Positions 7,871 to 14,004 of a DNA stretch of 14,004 nucleotides are shown in pieces. The notes beneath the pieces are model-generated. The model saw only the letters and a list, made by a program, of their open reading frames with translations. It ran no database searches and was not told the DNA's origin. The stretch comes from DATCDR01 sp036510575. GTDB lineage: Bacteria > Actinomycetota > Acidimicrobiia > Acidimicrobiales > Bog-793. Location: positions 1 to 14,004 of the forward strand of contig DATCDR010000081.1 in the NCBI GenBank assembly GCA_036510575.1. Direction: 5' to 3'. Position 1 is the first letter of the stretch. Every line of letters starts with the position of its first letter. The position numbers and the translations under genes are program-made.

Positions 7871-7910
7871 GCAGCTGGCTGCTCAGTAGGCGGCTACTGC
7901 GACCCGCTGC
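7871..7910 (+). repeat. Dispersed intergenic hairpin repeat, copy B
   Basis: CAGTAG (7884-7889), loop GCGG and CTACTG (7894-7899) form a perfect 6-bp hairpin. Outside it, GCAGC (7871-7875) can pair with GCTGC (7906-7910), with imperfect pairing between, giving a cruciform-like element of about 40 nt. The core GGCGGCTACTGCGA differs from copies A and C at one base. It is 32 nt beyond the toxin stop, with no T-run after it. Confidence 0.7.
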
Positions 7911-7943
7911 AGGGTGCCTCGGCCCTATCCCAGAGCCACGGGG

Positions 7944-8120
7944 ATGTGGCGTAGCGTCAGGATTGTGGGACGGGACGAGGCGTCGCGGAGCTATGGGCCG
8001 CTCGTGCATCACGACGCGCGTCGAAGGCGACTGAAGCATCGGTTCAATCCGCCGATTCCTCGTCGATTGAACTGGCTGCAGAGGATCATTTGGAGGCTTC
8101 AGAGAGCCTTGCTCGGCTGA
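7944..8120 (+). CDS. Possible small basic protein (doubtful)
   Basis: A 58-aa frame from ATG 7944 is very basic. It ends in an amphipathic, Arg- and Trp-containing helix (LNWLQRIIWRLQRALLG). There is no convincing ribosome site, promoter or recognised family, and the upstream extension to 7914 runs towards repeat B. It is the only frame in the 7840-8186 gap that looks even partly protein-like. The gap otherwise holds repeat B and a 10-bp palindrome GTTTGCAAAC at 8164-8173. It could equally be chance coding in high-GC DNA. Confidence 0.25.
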   Translation: MWRSVRIVGRDEASRSYGPLVHHDARRRRLKHRFNPPIPRRLNWLQRIIWRLQRALLG

Positions 8121-8186
8121 CCGCGAGCATCCCGTAGCGCTGGGTGAGCTGCATGTCGCCTGCGTTTGCAAACCTCGTTCGCGGAC

Positions 8187-8369
8187 TCAGCGATGCTGCA
8201 GGACCCTAACCAATTCCCATACCGCTAACACCAAAAGCAGAACTCCAGACACGACGATCGGGTAAATCCCCATAGCGAAGCAATACGGCCGGAGTCGTCG
8301 CCGACGGCGTTGCATGAGCAACTCCGCGCTCGAGTACCGCCTAGGTCGTCTCACCAGCCTCATTCCCAT
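8187..8369 (-). CDS. Small single-pass membrane protein with an Arg-rich N-terminus
   Basis: The 60-aa product starts at ATG 8369, with GGAAG 5 nt upstream as ribosome site. An upstream in-frame extension to 8402 lacks such a site. Residues 4-30 are strongly basic (RLVRRPRR, QRRRRRLRP). Residues 34-52 form one hydrophobic helix (GIYPIVVSGVLLLVLAVW), and a short basic tail follows (ELVRVLQHR). The positive-inside rule would put the Arg-rich N-terminus in the cytoplasm. No family recognised. It lies 78 bp downstream of another minus-strand gene and could share its transcript. Confidence 0.6.
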   Translation of the reverse strand: MGMRLVRRPRRYSSAELLMQRRRRRLRPYCFAMGIYPIVVSGVLLLVLAVWELVRVLQHR

Positions 8370-8447
8370 CTTGACTTCCGGCCGTGCGCTCCCATGAGCC
8401 ACGACTTGACAGCAGCTCGACGAGCCCGCCTCTCGACAAACTCGGAG

Positions 8448-8825
8448 TCAGGTGCGATCGGCGTCGAAATCCTCGGCCGGGTAGGTCCCGTGGAGCACGT
8501 CGCGGTATGTACCGTCGGGCAGGGTGAATCGAAGAAACGCGGTTTGGGGAGTGTCACCTACTCTCCGGCTCGTCGCCCCGTTGAGCGCAAGAACTTGCAT
8601 CGCAATTATTTTCTCGTCGTCCCTGCCTGCTGCAACAATCTCCACCATGGCCGGCAGCGCGCGCGTCCCGAGCGCGCGCGCATTTGTAAGCAGCGAACGA
8701 GAGACGCGCCCACCACTTTTACGATGTTTCGCGATCCACTGGCGAGCGTCGTCGTAAGTGAAATCTGGATCCGACACTCGAGAAGTCTCGCACGCAGAGC
8801 ATCCCGCGGCAGTCGCTCCTATCAC
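8448..8825 (-). CDS. Hypothetical protein, about 125 aa
   Basis: The frame opens at GTG 8825, the first start after an in-frame TGA. The N-terminus has two cysteines three residues apart (CSAC) without the hydrophobic run needed for a lipoprotein signal. GTG 8777 (SDPDFTYDDARQW) is a plausible later start. The middle (LPAMVEIVAAGRDDEKIIAMQ) resembles one helical HEAT-type hairpin. The end is strand-like (AFLRFTLPDGTYRDVLHGTYP). Composition is balanced, unlike the Arg/Ser-rich overlapping frames on the other strand. Its start is 22 bp from that of the divergent secreted-protein gene. I do not recognise a family. Confidence 0.5.
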   Translation of the reverse strand: MIGATAAGCSACETSRVSDPDFTYDDARQWIAKHRKSGGRVSRSLLTNARALGTRALPAMVEIVAAGRDDEKIIAMQVLALNGATSRRVGDTPQTAFLRFTLPDGTYRDVLHGTYPAEDFDADRT

Positions 8826-8847
8826 CGAATCGGCTACAACTCATCTC

Positions 8848-9624
8848 GTGTACGCACCAAGAATCGCGACGGTTCTCGCCAGTGCCATCCTTGTCACGGC
8901 TGCCCTGTTGGCTGGTACACAGGCCACGGAAGCCGCGCGATCGTCGGAAAGCGGTCGCCTTGCAGCGTCACCGGCCCTCGAGCAGTTCCTCGCCCTCGAG
9001 GAGCGGGGAGTTCTCGGCAGTTTCGAGCTGACGTATCACGTGAGCGGCCAAGCTTCGGCCTCGGAACTGAACGGTGCCGCCACGCTCGTCGTCGCGCAGC
9101 GCGCCGCGCCCGGAACCACCGCGTGGCCGGACCGCGCAGGAACCTGGTCCTACCGTCTCACCGAGTCGCCAGACGCCGTCTTCCAATGGGTCGAGCATGG
9201 CAACCAGTCGGAGGACTGCTTCGTTTGGCTTCGGCATTCGACAAGGACGTGCACCGGACCGGCCGCGTATGTCCCCTCGATCGGGTTCACCCTCGCGACG
9301 CTGCCATTTCTACCTGGCTCGGTTCTCGACGGCCTGAGAACGGACTTGCGTGTCGTCGGAAACCCTCATGCCGAGCGGTCGACAGTCTTCGCGGCCCGCG
9401 GCTCCGCGACCACTGGACCATTGCGGTGCCTGCGCGTCAACGAGGCTGGCGGCGAGACGGTCTGTCTGACGAGCGACGGCACACTTGCGACTGTCGCTCC
9501 CTATCAGGAGGTTGGACTTGTGTTCGGCAGCGTGGTGCTCGCTGCGCGCCCGTCGATGCCATCCGCCTCTGCGTTCATTCTCGACCGGCGCCCGGCGATG
9601 CCGTTCGTCCTCCCGCCTATGTGA
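8848..9624 (+). CDS. Secreted or periplasm-facing protein of unknown function
   Basis: From GTG 8848 the product is 258 aa. It opens with a classical signal peptide: YAPR, a hydrophobic core (IATVLASAILVTAALLAG), then TQATEA and a likely cleavage before ARSS. There is no lipobox cysteine. The mature part has four cysteines in two pairs (CFVWLRHSTRTC and CLRVNEAGGETVC), suggesting two disulfides outside the cytoplasm. Sequence alternation suggests a beta-rich fold (GSFELTYHVSG, TWSYRLTES). TACAAC lies 7 nt before the GTG, in the leaderless position, but no clear -35 is present. Longer frames to 8758 would bury the signal peptide. No family recognised. Confidence 0.7.
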   Translation: MYAPRIATVLASAILVTAALLAGTQATEAARSSESGRLAASPALEQFLALEERGVLGSFELTYHVSGQASASELNGAATLVVAQRAAPGTTAWPDRAGTWSYRLTESPDAVFQWVEHGNQSEDCFVWLRHSTRTCTGPAAYVPSIGFTLATLPFLPGSVLDGLRTDLRVVGNPHAERSTVFAARGSATTGPLRCLRVNEAGGETVCLTSDGTLATVAPYQEVGLVFGSVVLAARPSMPSASAFILDRRPAMPFVLPPM

Positions 9625-9636
9625 GGTGACGTGTCG

Positions 9637-9692
9637 CAGAACACCGGAATGCGGGTCACCCCCGGGGAGTCGGAGTAGGCGGCTACTACGAA
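9637..9692 (+). repeat. Dispersed intergenic hairpin repeat, copy C
   Basis: AGTAG (9674-9678), loop GCGG and CTACT (9683-9687) form the hairpin. The core GGCGGCTACTACGA (9678-9691) is identical to copy A. The upstream flank CAGAACACCGG recurs at 6007. It lies 13 nt after the secreted-protein stop. No coding signal is clear between 9625 and 9839. Confidence 0.7.
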
Positions 9693-9839
9693 CTGATGAA
9701 TGTCCGCGGCCTTGAGAGTAACTCGGTGTGTTGGCTCGCTGGTTGTGACCGTGCCCCCTCCGCTTCACCGATGCACGAACCGGTCGATAGAAGATGCGTG
9801 CAATCGGATTCGACATGGCGGGACCGCGGGACTGACGAC

Positions 9840-10406
9840 GTGGCTCGCGAAGGGACGGTTATCGGGCGTCGCTCGGGACGGACATGGCTTGTACTTGGTC
9901 TAAGAGTTGCCGCGGCAGCAGGATTCGTCGCGAGTTTCGTTCTTCAACATGGCTGGCGTTGGGTGCCGCTGCTGATTGCGGGAGCCGCGCTATTAGTACT
10001 CATCGCAATGCGCGACAAGGGTCCTGCGAAGTCGGATGCGTCGTGGAATGGTTCCGCCGACCTGCTCGCCCAAGGGCGGAAGTACCCGGGACAGCTCTCA
10101 TTTTCCGCGCACTCCGTTGCCTGGGTGCCAACCAATTATTCGATGCGTCATGGCGCAAGGAAGCTTGACTTCCCAAACGACTCGCGTCTGGGCTTCGAGA
10201 GTGGAACCGCACTCCTTGATGTCGTTGTTACGGTGCGTCCCGTGACCGGTAATGAGACGCGATTTCTCGCTCATAGGAGGCCCTGGGCTGATCCGAGCTA
10301 CCCGAGCACTCGGGCGTTCCACGGGCGAGCTTTAGGTTGTGACTCTGATCGATCGGTGTGCTCTCGGCGTAACGAGCTGCACGTGTATCCACGCCGAATC
10401 TCGTGA
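9840..10406 (+). CDS. Two-helix membrane protein with a C-terminal PH-like domain (possible frameshift near the end)
   Basis: From GTG 9840 the product is 188 aa. Residues about 15-36 (TWLVLGLRVAAAAGFVASFV) and 40-57 (RWVPLLIAGAALLVLIAM) are membrane helices. A beta-rich part follows (GQLSFSAHSVAWVP, RLGFESGTALLDVVVTVRPV) that resembles bacterial PH or GRAM-like domains; this is inference. The last 45 residues in this frame are Arg- and Cys-rich and do not look natural. From about 10246 the +1 frame instead reads DFSLIGGPGLIRATRALGRS and stops at 10335, a plausible closing helix of a PH domain. A frameshift, real or from sequencing, near 10250-10290 is therefore likely. The start is uncertain; ATG 9771 is an alternative, without a ribosome site. 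Confidence 0.55.
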   Translation: MAREGTVIGRRSGRTWLVLGLRVAAAAGFVASFVLQHGWRWVPLLIAGAALLVLIAMRDKGPAKSDASWNGSADLLAQGRKYPGQLSFSAHSVAWVPTNYSMRHGARKLDFPNDSRLGFESGTALLDVVVTVRPVTGNETRFLAHRRPWADPSYPSTRAFHGRALGCDSDRSVCSRRNELHVYPRRIS

Positions 10407-10538
10407 TCCTGCGCGAAAGCCTCGGATGGACGTGAAGTCGTTTCGATCTGAAGTCGTCGTTCGGCACTCATCTTGGAGTCGAGGGGTGGCGTGCTCGATG
10501 GACTCCAGGCTCATCGTCGACGTACGAGGAACCGCCTC

Positions 10539-12014
10539 GTGATTGGCGTCGACTATTTCATCATCGCCGCCGCCTCGGCAGTCATCGGTTACCGAGTTTC
10601 CCTTTCGACGAAACGTCGATTAGGTGTGACGCCATGGCGATGGCCGCCGATTCTCTGGGCGCTCATCTGTGGAGCGTCTTTCATCGTCGGTTTCATTCTG
10701 TTAGCGGTCGCGACAAGGTCGACCAGGAGTGCCGCCGCGGTCGCACTTTCTCCGTCACCTGTTGATAACGGAGTTCTCCGGTCCCCTATTGCAAATTCAG
10801 ACCCATCTTGGTCCCGGGCAACAGCGAGCACGCCGGAGGCGGGCTGGTATCCGGAGCGCCCTGAGGGCGCTGCGCTTCGATATTGGGATGGGTCGGGATG
10901 GACGGAGTTCACCGGCCCGAGCAATTCTGAACTGCTCTCACATGCGCGCTACGAGTCGACTTCGCAACGACTGTTCCTCTTCGTGTGGGCCACCGGCTTT
11001 GCAGCCGGCTGGATATTCATGCTCTGCGAGCTCTTGTTTGGTCACAGCAAACCGCCGCTCCAGTTCGCGCTCGTCTGGCTATGTGGCGTTGGGATAGCCG
11101 TGCCCCTCGTGGTGGGTAGAGCCGTTCACCGACTCGACGTCGAGTCTGGACAACTGTCGTGGCGGGCGCTACTCCGTAAGGGGAGCATCCCGTTCGGGGA
11201 CCTCCAGAACATCTCCCTTACGAGGAACTACGTGTTGATCAAATCCCCCGAACGTACGCTCTATCTCCTCGATAGTGCAGCTATCCGGCCGTTCGTCGAT
11301 GTTCTTCGTCGAGTTGCACCCGGCGTGGAGGTGGACCAGGACTTCTACAAACAGACGAAGTGGTGGCAACGCTTCCAGATGCGGGGCCGATTTGTTGGAG
11401 GCGTTGGACCGGAGCGACAGATCCTCCTGGATGAACCGACCCAACCTGCCAGCACTTCGTGGTGGCGATCCAGATCCGCTCGAACGAGCTTCGCCGTTTT
11501 AGGCGTGCTGCTCCTGGCGCCGACAACCACCCTCGCGATCGTCAGGCTCTTCGTTTACCTCGATGATTCACCGGCGATGTCCGCGCCGGGTCGCGCAACC
11601 CTGCACCTCGACCCGGCGACCTACGTCCTCTTCGAGCACACGGCGCGGGCCGGACCATATGACTGCTCACCGATCAGCATCTGCGTGACGATCGTCCCGG
11701 CGGACGTTTCGGTGGCCTCGAGAATTCACGTTGCACTTCCTGTCGAGACCGATCCGAGCGCTGATGGGATCAGCCGTCGTGGGCTGCACTACGCCGGTGC
11801 GGTCAAGTTCCGGGTGCCAGTCGCGGGTACCTACCTGATCGACATAACCGCATCAGACGCCGGGCAGGTCGTCGTCGCGCTCCAGCCCTCGGAGGAGGCG
11901 ACCGCTCTATCGGGATGGATCATCCTCGCCGCAATCGGTCTCGTGCTCGTTGCAGTCGCGCTCATCGGCACGGCTACGTCGTATCGGGGCCGACGAGTCC
12001 GCCAAACAAGGTGA
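10539..12014 (+). CDS. DUF2510-containing multi-pass membrane protein with a PH-like domain
   Basis: The 491-aa protein starts at GTG 10539, with GAGGA 8 nt upstream. Helices lie at about 5-18 and 38-58. Residues 101-127 are a DUF2510 domain (AGWYPERPEG, ALRYWDGSGWTEFTGP), a short module typical of actinobacterial membrane proteins. Two helices follow at about 145-167 and 174-193, then a PH-like part at about 199-262 (RLDVESGQLSWRALL, IPFGDLQNISL, FVDVLRRVAPGV). Another helix lies near 313-335, then a beta-rich domain with a CSPISIC cysteine pair that should face outside, and a last helix at about 458-480 before a basic tail. Function is unknown. The family suggests an envelope-associated protein. 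The preceding gene has a related two-helix plus PH-like design, so the two may work together. Confidence 0.8.
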   Translation: MIGVDYFIIAAASAVIGYRVSLSTKRRLGVTPWRWPPILWALICGASFIVGFILLAVATRSTRSAAAVALSPSPVDNGVLRSPIANSDPSWSRATASTPEAGWYPERPEGAALRYWDGSGWTEFTGPSNSELLSHARYESTSQRLFLFVWATGFAAGWIFMLCELLFGHSKPPLQFALVWLCGVGIAVPLVVGRAVHRLDVESGQLSWRALLRKGSIPFGDLQNISLTRNYVLIKSPERTLYLLDSAAIRPFVDVLRRVAPGVEVDQDFYKQTKWWQRFQMRGRFVGGVGPERQILLDEPTQPASTSWWRSRSARTSFAVLGVLLLAPTTTLAIVRLFVYLDDSPAMSAPGRATLHLDPATYVLFEHTARAGPYDCSPISICVTIVPADVSVASRIHVALPVETDPSADGISRRGLHYAGAVKFRVPVAGTYLIDITASDAGQVVVALQPSEEATALSGWIILAAIGLVLVAVALIGTATSYRGRRVRQTR

Positions 12015-12059
12015 GTCCCCGAGTTGATCGCGCGCCACTGCTCAGCTCATCGCCAGCCT

Positions 12060-12104
12060 CGAAGTGGGTTAGTCACGCGGGTCGCAGTAGGCGGCTATCA
12101 CGGC
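12060..12104 (+). repeat. Dispersed intergenic hairpin repeat, copy D (weakened)
   Basis: The core GGCGGCTATCACGG (12090-12103) matches 11 of 14 bases of copies A and C, preceded by the same AGTA. The stem is reduced to TAG (12088-12090), loop GCGG, CTA (12095-12097). The flank CGCGGGTCGCAGTAGG resembles that of copy C. It lies between the DUF2510 gene and the LysE-family gene; nothing else is clear in 12015-12194. Confidence 0.6.
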
Positions 12105-12194
12105 TCGCTCAGCGGAGAGGCCACCCGGTTCTCCAAGTAGAAGTTTGCTTTGAACACTGGTGCCGAGTCCTCATCTCGCCTCTATTCTCCTTAC

Positions 12195-12824
12195 GTGTCG
12201 AGCAACCTCTTCGCATTCGCTCTGACGGCGTTCATCATCATCGTCATTCCTGGCCCGAGCGTGATGTTTGTCGTGTCCCGGGCGCTCGCGTGCGGTCGCA
12301 GGGCCGCGGCGCTCACGGTGATCGGGAACACCTGCGGTGAGTACCTACAGGTGATCGCTGTGGCCTTTGGAATCGGCTTGCTGGTCGAGCGCGTTGTCGC
12401 GCTTTTCACGATTCTGAAAGCGCTCGGAGCGGCGTATCTCGTGTATCTCGGTGCGAGGGCGATCTTCGAGCGAAAGAAGCTTCAGTCCGTGCTCGAAGCG
12501 CTGCCACTGAAGACGAGCTGCGGCTACTTCCTTCAGGGTTTCGCCGTGGGCGCCACGAATCCGAAGTCGATGGTCTTTCTCGTCGCGATCCTGCCGGAGT
12601 TCGTGAGCAGGTCAGCCGTGGGTGTCCCCGAGCAGATTCTCTTGCTCGGGTTGGTTTTTTCGGCGATCGCACTGGCGAGCGACAACTTATGGGGAGTTGT
12701 AGCGGCCACGGCTCGGTCGTGGTTTGCGAAATCGCCCAAGCGGCTGGAGATGATTGGTGGTCTGAGCGGACTGGCCATCATCGGAATTGGACTGCGGCTC
12801 GCGCTCACTGGTCGGAAGGACTGA
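12195..12824 (+). CDS. LysE/RhtB-family amino-acid exporter
   Basis: The 209-aa protein has about six hydrophobic segments and the family signature near its N-terminus (PGPSVMFVVSRALACGRRAA, variant of PGPxxxxVxxxxxxxGxRxG). GAAYLVYLGARAIF follows helix 3, and GFAVGATNPKSMVFLVAILP marks the second half. Members export amino acids or derivatives (lysine, homoserine, threonine) across the cytoplasmic membrane; the substrate here cannot be told. GTG 12195 is chosen because residues after it match the family start (SSNLFAFALTAFIII). TATTCT lies 6 nt before it, consistent with leaderless mRNA. The frame stays open to 12150, with no ribosome site there. Confidence 0.88.
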   Translation: MSSNLFAFALTAFIIIVIPGPSVMFVVSRALACGRRAAALTVIGNTCGEYLQVIAVAFGIGLLVERVVALFTILKALGAAYLVYLGARAIFERKKLQSVLEALPLKTSCGYFLQGFAVGATNPKSMVFLVAILPEFVSRSAVGVPEQILLLGLVFSAIALASDNLWGVVAATARSWFAKSPKRLEMIGGLSGLAIIGIGLRLALTGRKD

Positions 12825-12919
12825 GGCGCACGCCGAAAGTTAGAAAACTTCGCTAGTGCTATGTAATCGGCGACAACTGAGTGGCCACGTCCGTCGGTGC
12901 AGATCGCTGATCACGGTCC

Positions 12920-12943
12920 TTTGCCTGAGGACGAAACGGCAAA
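12920..12943. terminator. Small inverted repeat between convergent genes, possible terminator
   Basis: TTTGCC (12920-12925) and GGCAAA (12938-12943) form a 6-bp stem with a 12-nt loop, between the LysE gene and the convergent propeller gene. The position fits a bidirectional terminator. The stem is short and there is no real U-tract beyond the three T/A pairs. Confidence 0.3.
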
Positions 12944-12955
12944 TGGGAGTGAGCC

Positions 12956-14004
12956 TTACGATCCGCTCGATCCAGCGATTCCACGACTCCACGCGAACTG
13001 ATTCGACCAGTCGATCTGCCCGTAAAAGGCCTTCCAATCGGTCGGGGGTAGGAGAGGTCCAGCTACCTCGACGGGCGTGCCCTGCAGGTTCTTCCACAGC
13101 CAGATGCCGTCGTCCGCTACATAGAGCAGGCTATGACCCGTGGTCGACCACGAGGGCACGACGGCACCACGCGCCGAAGGAACCATCACATTGGACTGGG
13201 TGCTCGGTCGGTAGAGCCAGAGCTGAAGTGAGTCGTACCAACCCGACACGTACTTTTGGTCGAAGCCCTCGTTCTGTGATGCCTTACCGACCTCGTAAGC
13301 GAGCGCCGAACCGTCTGCCGACCACGCTGGATCGAGACTGATCGTCCCAGCCGCCTTCTTGACCGGTGTGCACCGAAACGTCGCCTGGCTGCAGTTCTCG
13401 ACGGACTGGTCGATCCACATCGGCTTGGCACCACCATTGTCCACCGTGATCGCCAGCTCGCCGGTCGAGGTCGCCTCGACTGCTTGCACGGTGCCGTTCG
13501 AAAGGACGCTTCCGAGTAGATGGGGCGAGTCTCCCGGACCGTTTAGCGTGAAGAGGTCGAGTCCACCGCCGTCTTGGATGGAGCCGTCACTGGGCCCCGC
13601 GCCGTCGCCTATCGTCCAGAAGGCGACACCCCACTTCGGGATCCATTGCACCGGGAGAATGAAGTTGCCCTTTTCGCCACCGAAGTAGGCCGTGTTCGAC
13701 AGGTGAAACCAGACCACCGGCGCACCGCCAGAGACCGGGTACACCGACAGCGTCGAGGACCAGGTATGCACATATGTTGCCCAGGGGAACGTGTCGGTCG
13801 AGACCGCGATCTGCTTCCCATTCGGCGACCATGCGGCGCCTTCGATGCTCGAGGCCGTCATCACTAGATGTCGAGAACCGGTCGGCGCGATCGACCAGAG
13901 CCGACTCGCTTCGTCGAGGGTATTGCCGAAGCGAGTGGCGAGCGGTGTGGCGCTGATGACGGCGATCTGGTCGGACCGAGGATTCCAACCGATCAGATCT
14001 GGAT
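12956..14004 (-). CDS. TolB/WD40-like beta-propeller protein (5' part outside the window)
   Basis: The minus-strand frame is open from the window edge to TAA 12956-12958, giving 348 visible residues. In-frame starts near 13864 are internal: the sequence upstream of them (GWNPRSDQIAVIS, ASRLWSIAPTGSRHLVM) is clearly the same protein. Propeller repeats recur as WNPRSDQIAV, AAWSPNGKQIAVS, PAWSADGSALAYE and PSWSTTGHSLLYVADDGIWLW, the W-S-x-D/N-G pattern of TolB/PD40 blades. Between them lie Gly/Ser-rich strands and one cysteine pair (ENCSQATFRC). Such proteins are usually exported or cell-surface proteins, or sensor domains of larger proteins. The N-terminus, where a signal peptide or kinase domain would be, is not visible. 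The protein ends shortly after the last blade. Confidence 0.82.
   Translation of the reverse strand, partial: PDLIGWNPRSDQIAVISATPLATRFGNTLDEASRLWSIAPTGSRHLVMTASSIEGAAWSPNGKQIAVSTDTFPWATYVHTWSSTLSVYPVSGGAPVVWFHLSNTAYFGGEKGNFILPVQWIPKWGVAFWTIGDGAGPSDGSIQDGGGLDLFTLNGPGDSPHLLGSVLSNGTVQAVEATSTGELAITVDNGGAKPMWIDQSVENCSQATFRCTPVKKAAGTISLDPAWSADGSALAYEVGKASQNEGFDQKYVSGWYDSLQLWLYRPSTQSNVMVPSARGAVVPSWSTTGHSLLYVADDGIWLWKNLQGTPVEVAGPLLPPTDWKAFYGQIDWSNQFAWSRGIAGSSGS

Noticed and set aside
7754..7954. Short plus-strand frame overlapping the toxin 3' end
   Set aside because: It overlaps the RES toxin coding sequence in another frame, has no ribosome site and no recognisable features.
8310..9629. Plus-strand 439-codon open frame
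   Set aside because: Arg-, Ser- and His-rich with no domain. It overlaps the secreted-protein gene, whose frame has a textbook signal peptide, and is a shadow of that gene.
6531..9691. Hairpin repeats as intrinsic terminators
   Set aside because: No T-tract follows any copy, and copies C and A lie well away from a consistent distance after a stop codon.
5338..12104. Integron attC interpretation of the dispersed repeats
   Set aside because: I could not find paired RYYYAAC and GTTRRRY core boxes flanking the hairpins, and no integrase is in the window. The cassette-like layout is kept only as a hypothesis.

Overview
The window looks like a high-GC actinobacterial chromosome. It carries a DUF2510 protein, a PPOX/F420-type oxidoreductase, many GTG starts and several genes whose -10-like box lies only 6-7 nt before the start codon, as in leaderless transcripts. 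DUF2510 and F420 chemistry point to Actinomycetota. I cannot place it more precisely from sequence alone. No rRNA, tRNA or CRISPR array is visible.

Left part (1-5256). The window opens inside a response regulator with REC and EAL domains, a likely c-di-GMP phosphodiesterase whose catalytic residues look intact. Next comes mobile-element debris. Two paralogous C-terminal halves of MobF (TraI/TrwC-type) conjugative relaxase-helicases lie head to head (1258-3249 minus, 3269-4630 plus). Both lack the relaxase domain and Walker A, and both begin at the same homologous position, where a 29-bp inverted repeat with a 21-nt loop forms the junction. A decayed IS1595/ISXO2-type transposase follows (4755-5042 minus), then a small two-helix membrane protein.

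Middle and right part (5300-12824). Mostly single genes on either strand: a hypothetical protein, a PPOX oxidoreductase, an Xre/MbcA-like antitoxin with a RES-domain toxin (overlapping operon with a clear promoter and repeat operator), two small or uncharacterised minus-strand genes, a secreted protein with four cysteines, two membrane proteins with apparent PH-like domains (one also with DUF2510), and a LysE-family exporter. Four gaps carry a short hairpin repeat with core GGCGGCTACTACGA, always in the same orientation. Two more gaps hold weaker relatives or share its flanks. One repeat per one- or two-gene unit gives the region a cassette-like look, but I see no integron attC core motifs or integrase.

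Right end (12956-14004, minus). The C-terminal part of a TolB/WD40-like beta-propeller protein runs off the window, convergent with the LysE gene and separated from it by a small inverted repeat.

The two least expected structures are the symmetric MobF junction and the dispersed same-orientation hairpin repeats. No complete new multi-gene system is evident. The toxin-antitoxin pair is the only clear functional operon.
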